A stretch of DNA of 43,592 nt from Flavobacteriales bacterium (GCA_027024205.1 JALVST010000046.1:1-43592); one strand, 5' to 3'. Shown: positions 1-10,374, counted from the stretch's first letter. Numbers and translations are program-made. Notes: generated by a model from the sequence alone, not told the origin.

Positions 1-121
1 GTTTTATCTGTAAAAATGAATGTTTATAAGGTTCCTTAATCAATATTTATAGAAATTTTGGAGTGTTATAAAAAATATTTGATGAAAAAATAATTTATGC
101 CGAAAATTAAAAAAATTAAAC

Positions 122-165
122 AAAAAAGAGGCCGTCTCTATTACTTTTGTGACAGCCTCTTTTTT
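122..165. terminator. Rho-independent terminator hairpin downstream of the OmpA-like gene
   Basis: Arms AAAAAAGAGGC (122-132) and GCCTCTTTTTT (155-165) are perfectly complementary, and the stem extends inward by GTC/GAC after one mismatch. It carries an A-run on one side and a T-run on the other, so it could work in both directions. It lies 34 bp beyond the stop of the minus-strand lipoprotein gene. The upstream flank (1-121) shows no gene. Confidence 0.8.
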
Positions 166-198
166 ATTATTGTGATAAAAACTTTTTCCTATCAAAAA

Positions 199-1038
199 TT
201 AATTACCGTTACCGTTAGTATCACCTTGTTCCATTAATTTGTTAAACTGGTCTAATTTCGGCAATAAAATAACTTCGGTACGACGGTTTAAGCTACGACC
301 TTCGGGGGTATCATTTGAGGCTTTGGGAACCCATTCGCCGTGACCTCCGGCTGTTAAACGGGCAGGGTCAACCCCAAAATCATTTTGAAGCTTACGGGCA
401 ATAGCTGTGGCACGCAATGCACTCAAATCCCAGTTGTCTTTAATACACGCCGTATGGATAGGAACATTGTCTGTATGCCCTTCTATTAAGACTTCGTAAT
501 CTTTGTAATCATTGATAATTTTGGCCAATTTTAACAAAACTTGATCAGCTTGTTCGGAAATTTCCGTTTTTCCTGATTTAAACATCATTTTGTCAGATAA
601 TGAAATGAAAACGACGCCTTTTTTAACTTTAACATCCAAATCTTTTGTATCGACATTTTTCAGTGAACGGGTTATTCTACTGGTTAAGACTTTGTTAAGT
701 GAATCTTTCTTTCTGTTTTCAATAATCAACATCTTAATGTATTTGTTGGATTTGTTGATTTCCTCCAACAATTTACTGATGTTAACATTTCCTTCTTTAT
801 TCAAATTGACACAACGGTCCAGAGCATCTTGCAATGTCTTGTTATTGTCTTGAAGCGACTGGATACGTAACTTCAAATTTTCATTTTCAGTATTACATTT
901 GTAAAATTTATCTTTGTATTCACGTAGATATTGCTCCGTTTCAGCTTTACCTTTTTTAAGCATTTCATATTTTTTCTTGCTGACACATGAAGTTAAAACC
1001 AGACTTAATATTATTCCAAATAAAACTATTCTTTTCAT
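199..1038 (-). CDS. OmpA-family peptidoglycan-binding lipoprotein
   Basis: A 279-residue protein with a lipoprotein signal: a hydrophobic stretch then the lipobox LTSC with Cys18, so it is probably lipidated. Residues about 20-120 are rich in Lys, Glu, Asn and Leu and look like a coiled-coil spacer. The C-terminal part (about 150-262) is an OmpA/MotB domain, recognisable by IEGHTDNVP, the LSALRATAIARKL helix, and NRRTEVIL near the end; this domain binds the diaminopimelate peptide of peptidoglycan. The role inferred is tethering the outer membrane to the cell wall. It is transcribed alone, divergent from the permease gene and closed by a strong hairpin. The family assignment is firm; the specific cellular job is unknown. 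Confidence 0.9.
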   Translation of the reverse strand: MKRIVLFGIILSLVLTSCVSKKKYEMLKKGKAETEQYLREYKDKFYKCNTENENLKLRIQSLQDNNKTLQDALDRCVNLNKEGNVNISKLLEEINKSNKYIKMLIIENRKKDSLNKVLTSRITRSLKNVDTKDLDVKVKKGVVFISLSDKMMFKSGKTEISEQADQVLLKLAKIINDYKDYEVLIEGHTDNVPIHTACIKDNWDLSALRATAIARKLQNDFGVDPARLTAGGHGEWVPKASNDTPEGRSLNRRTEVILLPKLDQFNKLMEQGDTNGNGN

Positions 1039-1093
1039 AATTTGCTTGTTTTTAATGTTTTTGTAAAAATAGAAAATTAATTTGTAATAATAA

Positions 1094-1107
1094 ACGATTT
1101 TAATCGT
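1094..1107. promoter_or_regulatory. Palindrome between divergent OmpA-like and permease genes
   Basis: ACGATT-TT-AATCGT is a perfect 6-bp inverted repeat with a 2-bp centre in the 100-bp divergent gap. It could be an operator or a chance palindrome in AT-rich DNA; no clear TAnnTTTG element was found beside it. Confidence 0.25.
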
Positions 1108-1144
1108 ATTTTATTATAAATTTAACGTTTTGAAATCACATCAC

Positions 1145-2392
1145 ATGATAAGAATTATTATCGAGAATATCCGCTTGGCTTTTGAGTCGATTAAAAGTCA
1201 AAAAATCAGAGCTTTAATAACCCTTTTAATTATTGCTTTCGGCATTATGGCATTAGTCGGTACTTTAACCGTAGTTAAGGGCATCGATAATAGTTTTACA
1301 TCGAGTTTGCAGAGTCTGGGATCTAATAAATTCAGTTTCAAACGTTATCCCAATAATTTTTTACAGGGACGCCGTCATCCGCGAGGCCGGAAAAAAATCA
1401 ATCCGAGGATTACTTACCGCAATGCTTTGGATTTCAAAAAACGCTTTAAAGAACCGGATGCCATTGTTTCTTTATCTTTTGCAGCCGGAAATAATTTGGA
1501 AATTAAAAGTAATGAAAAAAAATCCGACCCATCATATATGGTCGTGGGAGTAGATGCCGGATACATGACGGTAAATGCTTATGATGTTGATAAAGGACGG
1601 ACATTTACAGAAAAAGATATAAAACAGAATTATCATTTTGCCATCATTGGAAGTGATTTGGTCAAAGAATTATTTGATAAAGAAAATCCTGTAAATAAAG
1701 AGATTATAATTCATGGAAACCGGTTTAAAATTATCGGTATTTTAAAAAACAAACAAGCTACCTTCGGAGGTAGTGAAAACAACCGGATTTTTATTCCCAT
1801 TAATTTAGCTCGTAGTATTTTTTCTAAAAAAAATGCCAATTATAGAATTTATGTAGCCGTTTCGGATAAAAACAAGTATGATGTTTTAGTCTCTAAAGCC
1901 ATTGCTTTGATGAGAAATATCAGAAAATTAAAGCCTTCGCAAGCCAATAATTTCGGCATTACCCGTAGTGATAAATTGGCCGAAGAACTAAAAAAAGTTA
2001 CAAAAAGTTTGACTTTTTTTTCCTTTATCATCGGTCTGATTACCATTTTAGGTTCATCCATAGCCCTGATGAATATAATGCTTGTATCTGTCACGGAACG
2101 AACAAGAGAAATAGGCATACGAAAAGCTTTGGGAGCAAACAGAATTCTGGTTATGTTACAATTTTTTATTGAAACCCTGACCATTACATTGTTAGGTGGT
2201 TTGGTAGGCATAATCTCCGGTATTTTCATAGGCTTCGGAGTATCAAAACTTATGCATGTGTCGTTTAGTATGCCTTGGCATGCTATCGGTATTGCATTTT
2301 TTGTTATATTTGTGGTAGCAATCATATCCGGTCTGTATCCGGCTTACAAAGCCTCAAAATTAGATCCGATTCAATCTTTAAGATATGAATGA
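1145..2392 (+). CDS. ABC transporter permease, MacB/FtsX type
   Basis: The product (415 aa from this ATG) has the MacB/FtsX layout: an N-terminal membrane helix (around LITLLIIAFGIMALVGTL), a large soluble MacB-like periplasmic domain (about 45-265), then three membrane helices in the C-terminal FtsX-like domain. Between the second and third helices it carries the typical TERTREIGIRKALGA motif. Such permeases form dimers with a separate ATPase for mechanotransmission or efflux from the inner membrane. No ATPase gene is nearby. A TTG at 1130 would add five residues; I prefer the ATG at 1145 because the helix-leading sequence then starts as usual in this family. Its end overlaps the cupin gene by 8 bp, so the two are co-translated. 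Substrate unknown. Confidence 0.85.
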   Translation: MIRIIIENIRLAFESIKSQKIRALITLLIIAFGIMALVGTLTVVKGIDNSFTSSLQSLGSNKFSFKRYPNNFLQGRRHPRGRKKINPRITYRNALDFKKRFKEPDAIVSLSFAAGNNLEIKSNEKKSDPSYMVVGVDAGYMTVNAYDVDKGRTFTEKDIKQNYHFAIIGSDLVKELFDKENPVNKEIIIHGNRFKIIGILKNKQATFGGSENNRIFIPINLARSIFSKKNANYRIYVAVSDKNKYDVLVSKAIALMRNIRKLKPSQANNFGITRSDKLAEELKKVTKSLTFFSFIIGLITILGSSIALMNIMLVSVTERTREIGIRKALGANRILVMLQFFIETLTITLLGGLVGIISGIFIGFGVSKLMHVSFSMPWHAIGIAFFVIFVVAIISGLYPAYKASKLDPIQSLRYE

Positions 2393-2831
2393 TTCCGGTG
2401 TTTCAAAATTTCATTTTACGACGAGTAGATTAGAACATTGTGTTTTAATTGATATTCCTAAAATTAAAGACCATCGCGGCAATTTGGCTGTAGTCGAAAA
2501 TCATATCTTACCTTTTAAAATGCAACGGGTTTATTATCTCTTCGATGTGCCTGCCGGAGCATATCGCGGAGGACATGCACACAAAGAACATTTGGCTTTT
2601 TTAATAGCTATCAGCGGTAGTTTCCAAGTGGTTTTGGACGATGGTAATCATAAAAAAACCATCTTACTAAACAGACCGGACCAGGGGCTATTGATTCCTA
2701 CGGGTATTTGGCGGGAACTTCAAGATTTTTCACAAGGAAGTGTGTGCGTGGTTATCAGTTCTCATACATTTTCGGAGGCTGATTATATTCGTGATTATGA
2801 AAAATTCATATTACTGAAAGCCAACCATTGA
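2385..2831 (+). CDS. WxcM/FdtA-like cupin protein (sugar 3,4-ketoisomerase family)
   Basis: A 148-residue single-domain cupin. The sequence IKDHRGNLAVVE near the start and YRGGHAHKE (about residues 60-68) with its H-x-H pair match the WxcM/FdtA/QdtA family, which isomerises dTDP-4-keto-6-deoxyglucose to the 3-keto isomer on the way to 3-amino sugars in surface glycans. The later segment ISGSFQVVLDDG is the cupin turn, and LLIPTGIWRELQDFS is typical. The start ATG lies inside the end of the permease gene in another frame. No aminotransferase or acetyltransferase partner is adjacent, so the actual substrate is uncertain. Family assignment good; enzymatic activity inferred. Confidence 0.8.
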   Translation: MNDSGVSKFHFTTSRLEHCVLIDIPKIKDHRGNLAVVENHILPFKMQRVYYLFDVPAGAYRGGHAHKEHLAFLIAISGSFQVVLDDGNHKKTILLNRPDQGLLIPTGIWRELQDFSQGSVCVVISSHTFSEADYIRDYEKFILLKANH

Positions 2832-2859
2832 TGGTCTGTTTTTGATTCGACTTTTTAAT

Positions 2860-3549
2860 TTATTTGCTGCTTACAACACGCATCAACCACTCGTTAAATT
2901 TTTGCATGTCTGTATAATGTTGTACAATAAATCCGGCTAAGTCGGTTTGTTGCAAAATCTCTTGTGGTTTATAGTATTTAATGGTATAAAATTGTTTGTT
3001 TAATATAAAAGGATATTTTTTTGATAATGTTTGCCATGACTTTAATGGCAAACGCTTATTGCGTTCGCCTTTAAAACCACAGGGAAATCTATTAAGAATC
3101 TGTTTATCGTTCAAAATAGCTTCAAACGCTTCCGGATTTTCTGCAATTTTTTCTCTTATATGGTATAAAGTTTCTTTGTCGGGACGATACAAACCGCCGG
3201 CAATAAAATTCTCACCCGGTCCGAATTGAAAATAAATTTCTGGAAAACGGGTATTTTTTCGTCCCATACGGCTGACAGCCGCTCCCATCCATAATTTGTA
3301 AGGACTTTTGTCTTTTGAAAAACGTGTGTCCCGGTAAAATCTGAAAGCCGCTTGCTTGAAATCAATCCCGATACCCGGATCTATCTGTTGCATCAAAGTA
3401 ATAACATTTTCGGTCAGTGATCTAAAAGGAAAAAAAACATCGGTTTCAAAGCGTTTTTTGTGCATTTTAAACCATTCTCTGTTGTTATTTCTTGCAACAT
3501 CTTTTATAAATTCATAAAATTTAGGAGTAATCTGTCTTTTATTTCGCAT
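2860..3549 (-). CDS. DUF2461 domain protein
   Basis: A 229-residue soluble protein matching the DUF2461 (TIGR02453-type) family from memory: FYEFIKDVARNNNREWFKMHK near the N terminus, then FRFYRDTRFSKDKSPYK, the glycine-rich YFQFGPGENFIAGGLY segment and HIREKIAENPEAF. The length fits the family. Its biochemical function is not established. It converges on the cupin gene with a 28-bp gap and seems to be transcribed alone. No signal peptide or membrane segment is seen. Confidence 0.8.
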   Translation of the reverse strand: MRNKRQITPKFYEFIKDVARNNNREWFKMHKKRFETDVFFPFRSLTENVITLMQQIDPGIGIDFKQAAFRFYRDTRFSKDKSPYKLWMGAAVSRMGRKNTRFPEIYFQFGPGENFIAGGLYRPDKETLYHIREKIAENPEAFEAILNDKQILNRFPCGFKGERNKRLPLKSWQTLSKKYPFILNKQFYTIKYYKPQEILQQTDLAGFIVQHYTDMQKFNEWLMRVVSSK

Positions 3550-3722
3550 GATTTTGTAAATATTTATTATTTTTTTTTGCTAAAATATTTAATTATTTGT
3601 TAAGCATTACGAACTTCATTATAAAAGAAAAAAATATTTTTAAATTATTCATTATTTCATTTAATATTTTGAAATAAAATGATAATTTTATCTTGATTTT
3701 AATTTAACTAAAATGAGCAATA

Positions 3723-6700
3723 ATGAAAAAACAAATTAATCTCAGGTTTCTGTTTATACTATTTGGAATTATCAGTAGTATAAACGGTTTTGCACAGATA
3801 GCCGTTAGCGGTACGGTTACCGATTCACACGGCGAAGTTTTACCGGGTGTTGAAATTATAGTTGTAGGGACACAAAACGGTACAGTTACCGACTTTGATG
3901 GTCATTACACCATCAAAGCCAACAAAGGTGACAAAATTAAAGCGAGTTACATTGGCATGACTTCACAGACCAAAACCGTTACAGGTCCCCGTTTGGATTT
4001 TGTCCTCAAAGATGATGCACTCGGATTGGACGAAGTGGTTGTAACCGCTCAAAGCGGTATTGTTACCAAAAAACAACTGGGTAGTGTAATTCATTCAGTA
4101 AAAATGTCCGAAGTAGGAAATCGTCCGGTTACCAATGCAGCCGAAGCTTTACAAGGTATTATTCCGGGCGCCCAAATTATGAGAAATAACGGGGCTGCCG
4201 CACCGAGTATTTCCATCCGTTTGCGAGGCCCTTCCACTATTTTGGGAAGTTCCGAACCCTTGATAATGATAGATGGGGTCATTATTAACAATCAGGAAAG
4301 AGCCGGCGTAGGGACGGGAGGTAGTTCCGATCCTTTGTCAGATATAGATATGTCAGATATAGACCATATAGAAATTTTAAAAGGGCCGGCTGCTTCTGCC
4401 ATGTACGGTTCCTTGGCAAGTAACGGTATTATCCAGATTTTTACCAAAAAACCCAAAAACGGCCAACCTAAAATAACCGTTACTTCCGGATTTAACATTA
4501 ACAAAATCCGTAAATACAAACCTTATAACAAAGTATTATTGAAATGGCAAAATAACGGAGGCGTTTTGGAGCCTGTTCCCATTGATAAACGTTATGATTA
4601 TCAAAGCTACATTTTCAGAACAGGTTTCGGAGCCAGCACCAATGTTAATGTAAGTGGCGGTACCGATTATACAACATATTCCATTGGCGGCTCTTATCTG
4701 AGCAACGAAGGAATCGTCAGAAATTCTAATTATGAAAGAAAAAATCTGAATTTAAAACTTGACCAAAAAATTAATGACAAATTAAGGTTTAATGTAAGTG
4801 TTTTATTTTCAAATAACGATACCAAAGAGATACCTTACGGTTTAGGTTATCACAATCCTTTATCTTCCATCTTATTTTTAGACAACTCAAAAGAATTGGT
4901 CAACGGTGATGCTTACAATCCGGTAGGTTGGATGGGAAATCCTTATGAAAGTATCGATATTATCGATGCAAAATTAAAAGTGAATAGAATTATTCCGTCT
5001 TTCAATATTCATTATAATCCGTTTGAAAATCTGAACATCGATTATGTTTTCGGATATGACCATGCTTCCGAAAACAGCAAATATTTCATTCCGCAAGGTA
5101 GTGTTAACGAACCCCACGGCATATTGCAATTTACCGAAAACGCTTATGAAAATTACAATTCTCACATTAGAGCCAATTACAATTATAATATTACTGACGG
5201 CATCAAAGCTTCTACCGGAGCAGGATATCAATACATGTATGACAAAAAGAAATACAATATTCAAAGTAAAAAGAACCTATCTGTCTTTCCCAACTTGCAA
5301 AATATGGACGGATCTAACGACATAAAAGCAACCAGTGCGTTGTATGAGTATGCTATTTGGGGAACGTGGGTTCAACAACATTTTAATTTTTACGACAAAT
5401 TTCATTTAACCTTAGGCGGCCGTTGGGACCAAGCCTCTACATTTGGTAATGATGTTCAAAAATTCTATCCCAAAGTCAGCGGGGCATTAATTTTATCCGA
5501 CTTTGATTTTTGGAAAAATAATCTAGGCAAAATCTTTAATTCCTTTAAACTGAGAGGAGCTTGGGGAGAAGCCGGAAACATGAGTGTATTGACAAGCAGT
5601 TCATATATCAATGTAAAAGAAGGTAGTTTACTGTCTCCTTCCTCATACTTGGGACAAACCGCTTATATCTTATCATCGATAGACGGAAATAAAAAAATCA
5701 GACCGGAGGTTACCAAAGAATTGGAATTCGGTTTTGATGCTTCCCTCTTGGATGGCCGTTTGGGAATTGAATTTACAAAATATCATCAAAATGTTTATGA
5801 TTTGGTACTTGCCAAAGCCATGGCACTATCATCAGGATATGTAAAAAAAGTGGAAAATGTCGGCACCTTGACCAATGATGGTATTGAAGTAACATTGAGT
5901 GGAGTGCCGGTAAAAACCAAAACATTTACTTGGAACAGTAGTATTAATTTCTCTACCAATAAAAACGTAGTATCCGATATTGAAGGCGGATATATCAGTT
6001 TGAATGTATTTGGTAATGACAATGCCATTTTGGCTAACGGTTACCCTATGACCACCTTCTACGGCACCTTTTATGCCACGGACGAAAACGGAAATTGGGT
6101 TCTCGATGCCAATGGCAATCCACAACGGGCAAAAGGAATTATGATTGACGAAGACGGTGACGGTTTCCCTGAAAGTTATGAGCAACAATTTGACAGTAAC
6201 GGGCAACCGACCGGTAATATCTTAAAAAAAGTATTGGGTAAAACCAGCCCCGATTATATAGTTTCGTTTAACAATACCTTTAAATACAAAAACTTTGATT
6301 TGAATGTAAACGTGGAAGCCGTTCAAGGTTATAATGTATTGGATTGGGATAAAAGAATGGCTTATTCACTTTCGTTGAGTTCTTTATCTCTATTTACCGG
6401 TTGGGAATTTGCCGGTGAGGAATTGGAATATAACAAAAGAGGCTATTACGGCAATCGTTTCAGAATTTACGAATCATTTGTAGAAGACGGCTCATTTGTC
6501 AAATTGAGAAATGTATCATTATCATATAACTGGAAAAAACCGGTTAAAGGAATCGATAATATGAGATTTACCGTAAGCGGTTCAAATCTTATTTCTTGGG
6601 ACAGCTATTGGGGATATGACCCGGAAGTTAACGCTTGGGGTAAATCCAATGTCGTCAGAGCGGAAGATTTTGCCAATATACCGATTCCACGGGTTTATTC

Positions 6701-6725
6701 ATTTGGTTTTCAATTAAAATTTTAA
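3723..6725 (+). CDS. SusC/RagA-family TonB-linked outer membrane transporter
   Basis: A 1000-residue SusC-type receptor. It has a signal peptide (cleavage likely after GFAQ, residue 25), then a carboxypeptidase-regulatory-like beta domain (about 27-105), a TonB-box-like segment GLDEVVVTAQ (about 103-112), a plug (about 120-240, with SIRLRGPSTI and EILKGPAASAMYG) and a large beta barrel to the C-terminal FGFQLKF. The acidic IDEDGDGF motif in an extracellular-loop region resembles the Ca-binding loop common in SusC proteins. It forms a lidded complex with the SusD-like lipoprotein 11 bp downstream to import oligomers (glycans or peptides) powered by TonB. No degradative enzyme or ECF sigma/anti-sigma pair is adjacent, so the substrate cannot be inferred. 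Confidence 0.95.
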   Translation: MKKQINLRFLFILFGIISSINGFAQIAVSGTVTDSHGEVLPGVEIIVVGTQNGTVTDFDGHYTIKANKGDKIKASYIGMTSQTKTVTGPRLDFVLKDDALGLDEVVVTAQSGIVTKKQLGSVIHSVKMSEVGNRPVTNAAEALQGIIPGAQIMRNNGAAAPSISIRLRGPSTILGSSEPLIMIDGVIINNQERAGVGTGGSSDPLSDIDMSDIDHIEILKGPAASAMYGSLASNGIIQIFTKKPKNGQPKITVTSGFNINKIRKYKPYNKVLLKWQNNGGVLEPVPIDKRYDYQSYIFRTGFGASTNVNVSGGTDYTTYSIGGSYLSNEGIVRNSNYERKNLNLKLDQKINDKLRFNVSVLFSNNDTKEIPYGLGYHNPLSSILFLDNSKELVNGDAYNPVGWMGNPYESIDIIDAKLKVNRIIPSFNIHYNPFENLNIDYVFGYDHASENSKYFIPQGSVNEPHGILQFTENAYENYNSHIRANYNYNITDGIKASTGAGYQYMYDKKKYNIQSKKNLSVFPNLQNMDGSNDIKATSALYEYAIWGTWVQQHFNFYDKFHLTLGGRWDQASTFGNDVQKFYPKVSGALILSDFDFWKNNLGKIFNSFKLRGAWGEAGNMSVLTSSSYINVKEGSLLSPSSYLGQTAYILSSIDGNKKIRPEVTKELEFGFDASLLDGRLGIEFTKYHQNVYDLVLAKAMALSSGYVKKVENVGTLTNDGIEVTLSGVPVKTKTFTWNSSINFSTNKNVVSDIEGGYISLNVFGNDNAILANGYPMTTFYGTFYATDENGNWVLDANGNPQRAKGIMIDEDGDGFPESYEQQFDSNGQPTGNILKKVLGKTSPDYIVSFNNTFKYKNFDLNVNVEAVQGYNVLDWDKRMAYSLSLSSLSLFTGWEFAGEELEYNKRGYYGNRFRIYESFVEDGSFVKLRNVSLSYNWKKPVKGIDNMRFTVSGSNLISWDSYWGYDPEVNAWGKSNVVRAEDFANIPIPRVYSFGFQLKF

Positions 6726-6736
6726 ACTGATTTATC

Positions 6737-8104
6737 ATGAAAAAAATATTTTTAATACTACTTATAGGTCTGAGTTTATTTAGTTGTAAAAAAGAATTTA
6801 CAGACCAGAACAAAATTGTCATGGATGAGGCCTATAAAATACCTGAAGCCTATTCGGGTATTGTCTTGGGAATGACAAAAGAATTTACGACCAATTCTTT
6901 ATACAGAATCATTCATGCTGCCGGCTTGACAGCTAGGGAATTTGGAAATATGTCCACTTATGAAACCGAAAGTCAATTGGTTGACGGAGGTCCTGAACTG
7001 ACCGGCGTTAATTCATCCATTTCCATAATGTGGCGATATCTCCATAAAAATCGTGGTATTGCCGAAAATATATTGGCCAATATTGACGATTTGGAATTTC
7101 CCAATCAAGCCGAAGCCGATGCTTTTGAACCCAAAAAACACGGTTATAAAGCATATGCCAAATTAATGCAAGCCATAACAACCGGTTATATGGCTGATTA
7201 CTGGGAAAAAGTAACGCTAAAAAACGACCCCAATAACCAAGCGACTTTCAGTGACAGAAATACCGCTTATCAAACGGCAATAACACACATTGACGAAGCA
7301 TTAGCCTTACTCAACGGACAACAAGATGCTATTGATTATATCAATGGTTTGGTCTCCAATGAATTTTCTATCGTCGATGTTTTATACGCATTCAAAGCCC
7401 GGTATGAAATAGAACTCGGTAATTATCAAGAGGCTTATGATGCTGCTGATGCCGTAGATTTAACCAAACGTTCCGTTTGGTCTTATGATGGGGGAACAAT
7501 AAAAAATCCCATTTATGCCAACACTATTTACAGAGGTAATAAAAGAAGGATTAATCCGCTGGATTCATTAGGTTTAACCGGAAACCAAACGCCCGAGCTT
7601 GCCGATGCCAGAAATGATTTTTATCTGGACTATAAACCCGGAACCAGTAGCAGTTGCGGTCTGCCCGTGGATGACCCGGAAGGTTTTTGGACATCCGACA
7701 CAAGTCCGATTCCTGTTTATCTGCCCGGTGAAATGTTGTTAATCAAAGCCGAAGCAAAAGCCAGAATGAATGCTTTGACTGATGCTGTTACTTTGATTGA
7801 TCAAGTGAGAACAAAAGACCCGGCTAATGATGTATTCGATGTCGGCGCTAATTTAACGGGGTGGACAGGTGACCCTACCAATCAACAAGCGGTTTTGGAT
7901 GAAATCTATAAAAACTACGCCATAGAACTATTCTTGCAAGGACAACGTTTCCCGATTCATAGACGTTTTTATCCAAATTATTTGGATAATGTTGACTGGA
8001 ATAATGTTTCACGATGCAGTTTGGAACGTTTGAACAATTTCTATCCATACCCCGATCAAGAACGTGCCAACAATCCTAACTGTCCGGATGATCCCGCATT
8101 TTAA
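6737..8104 (+). CDS. SusD/RagB-family nutrient-binding outer membrane lipoprotein
   Basis: The 455-residue product has a lipoprotein signal with lipobox LFSC (Cys17) and is paired with the SusC-like gene upstream. It is somewhat short for SusD proteins and resembles the SusD/RagB group with a TPR-like alpha-helical scaffold: NRGIAENILANI, GYKAYAKLMQAITTGYMADY, and near the end LPGEMLLIKAEAKARMNAL and EIYKNYAIELFLQGQRF, which are hallmark SusD segments. It is the surface-exposed lid that captures ligand for the SusC barrel. It is the last gene of the two-gene unit, closed by the hairpin at 8132-8158. Confidence 0.92.
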   Translation: MKKIFLILLIGLSLFSCKKEFTDQNKIVMDEAYKIPEAYSGIVLGMTKEFTTNSLYRIIHAAGLTAREFGNMSTYETESQLVDGGPELTGVNSSISIMWRYLHKNRGIAENILANIDDLEFPNQAEADAFEPKKHGYKAYAKLMQAITTGYMADYWEKVTLKNDPNNQATFSDRNTAYQTAITHIDEALALLNGQQDAIDYINGLVSNEFSIVDVLYAFKARYEIELGNYQEAYDAADAVDLTKRSVWSYDGGTIKNPIYANTIYRGNKRRINPLDSLGLTGNQTPELADARNDFYLDYKPGTSSSCGLPVDDPEGFWTSDTSPIPVYLPGEMLLIKAEAKARMNALTDAVTLIDQVRTKDPANDVFDVGANLTGWTGDPTNQQAVLDEIYKNYAIELFLQGQRFPIHRRFYPNYLDNVDWNNVSRCSLERLNNFYPYPDQERANNPNCPDDPAF

Positions 8105-8131
8105 ATTATTGTCCGGTTTTATATAACTATA

Positions 8132-8166
8132 AAAGCTACCCTTAAAACGGGTAGCTTTCTTTTTTT
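8132..8166 (+). terminator. Rho-independent terminator of the susCD unit
   Basis: Perfect 10-bp stem AAAGCTACCC (8132-8141) / GGGTAGCTTT (8149-8158), 7-nt loop, followed by a T-rich tract to about 8167. It lies 28 bp after the SusD stop. Confidence 0.9.
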
Positions 8167-8189
8167 TACACAATTTTTACACAGTGATA

Positions 8190-8220
8190 TTGTCATGTAA
8201 CCCAAACTTGATTAAATTTG
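8190..8220 (+). promoter_or_regulatory. Bacteroidota-type promoter for pfkA-gapA
   Basis: The -7 element TAAATTTG (8213-8220) matches TAnnTTTG, with TTG at 8190-8192 and a 20-bp spacer as the -33 element. It lies 45 bp upstream of the pfkA start and just after the susCD terminator. Confidence 0.6.
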
Positions 8221-8264
8221 CAACTTAATTTATTTTATTATCTTGCGGTAATTAAACAAAGCAT

Positions 8265-9251
8265 ATGAAGAAACAAATACAGAATATAGCCGTAATGACT
8301 TCCGGTGGGGATGCCCCTGGAATGAATGCTGCCATTAGGGCAGTGATTCGCACAGCGGTTTTTTACAAATTGGATCCTTACGGAATTTACAGAGGCTATG
8401 AAGGCTTGATTGAAGGCGATATTGAAAGATTTACCGCCCGTAAAGTGAGTAATATTATCAACCGGGGCGGAACCATTTTAAAAACCGCCCGTTCCGAAGA
8501 GTTTAAAACCGTGGAAGGGCGTAAAAAAGCATACGAAGAACTAAAAAAAAATAATATAGACGCTTTAATTGTCATAGGCGGTGACGGTTCTTTTACCGGA
8601 GCTAAAATTTTTTCAGACGAATTTGATATACCCGTTGTCGGCATCCCGGGGACTATTGATAATGATATTTTCGGAACGGATTATACCATTGGATTTGATA
8701 CGGCCAGTAATACGGCAACCGATGCCATAGATAAAATACGTGATACCGCCAGCTCACATAACCGTTTGTTTTTTATAGAAGTTATGGGACGTAATGCCGG
8801 TTTTCTGGCATTATACAGCGGTATTGCCGGAGGAGCCGAAGAAATTTTGATTCCCGAAGAAAATATCGGTATTGACAAATTGGTAGAATCTTTACGGCGT
8901 AGTAAACGTGCCGGTAAGACCAGCAGTATCGTCGTTGTAGCCGAAGGCGATAAAACCGGTAAAAATGTTTTTGAATTGGCCAAATATGTCGATGATAACT
9001 TAAAAGAATACGAATCGCGTGTAGTTATTGTAGGACACATTCAACGAGGTGGTTCGCCAACCACATTTGACAGGGTATTGGCAAGCCGTCTCGGAGTAAA
9101 AGCCGTGGAAGCCGTTTTGGACGGACAAAACCAAATAATGGTCGGTATTAAAAATAACAAAGTAGCTTATACACCCTTTAAAGATGCCGTCAGTTTAATC
9201 AGAACTATCAATAAAGAATTACTCAATATCAGTGATATATTAACAACCTAA
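8265..9251 (+). CDS. pfkA: ATP-dependent 6-phosphofructokinase
   Basis: A 328-residue PfkA-type enzyme that phosphorylates fructose 6-phosphate to fructose 1,6-bisphosphate in the cytosol. Visible motifs are SGGDAPGMNA (13-22), GGDGS (105-109), PGTIDND with catalytic Asp132, FIEVMGRNAG for the sugar phosphate and GHIQRGG near 265. Gly in GGDGS and in PGTIDND is the signature of ATP rather than pyrophosphate use (PPi enzymes carry Asp and Lys there). Length fits the bacterial family. It is followed after 18 bp by gapA, so the two steps of glycolysis are probably co-transcribed. Confidence 0.97.
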   Translation: MKKQIQNIAVMTSGGDAPGMNAAIRAVIRTAVFYKLDPYGIYRGYEGLIEGDIERFTARKVSNIINRGGTILKTARSEEFKTVEGRKKAYEELKKNNIDALIVIGGDGSFTGAKIFSDEFDIPVVGIPGTIDNDIFGTDYTIGFDTASNTATDAIDKIRDTASSHNRLFFIEVMGRNAGFLALYSGIAGGAEEILIPEENIGIDKLVESLRRSKRAGKTSSIVVVAEGDKTGKNVFELAKYVDDNLKEYESRVVIVGHIQRGGSPTTFDRVLASRLGVKAVEAVLDGQNQIMVGIKNNKVAYTPFKDAVSLIRTINKELLNISDILTT

Positions 9252-10268
<1,017 letters not shown>

Positions 10269-10315
10269 GGAACCGTTTTTTTTTTAGGCATTTACTTGCA
10301 TCTTAATAGTGAATT

Positions 10316-10352
10316 AAAAAAGGATTTTGCCGGGCAAAGTCCTTTTTTTTTT
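10316..10352 (+). terminator. Rho-independent terminator of pfkA-gapA
   Basis: A GGATTTTGC/GCAAAGTCC stem (10322-10330 with 10334-10342, one G-T wobble) with a CGG loop, preceded by six A and followed by ten T (10343-10352). Confidence 0.88.
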
Positions 10353-10366
10353 AGCACTTTTTTCCT

Positions 10367-10374
10367 TAACTTTG
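10367..10374 (+). promoter_or_regulatory. -7 promoter element for the ATP-grasp-like gene
   Basis: TAACTTTG matches TAnnTTTG, 28 bp before the start codon at 10403 and just after the gapA terminator. No good -33 TTG is visible because the spacing falls in the T-run. Confidence 0.45.

Noticed and set aside
98-238. A 46-codon open frame running through the terminator and into the OmpA-like gene on the opposite strand
   Set aside because: It crosses a strong hairpin, has low-complexity Lys-rich content and covers the end of a confident gene.
590-853. Plus-strand frame inside the OmpA-like gene
   Set aside because: Shadow of the coiled-coil coding sequence on the other strand; no start context or family match.
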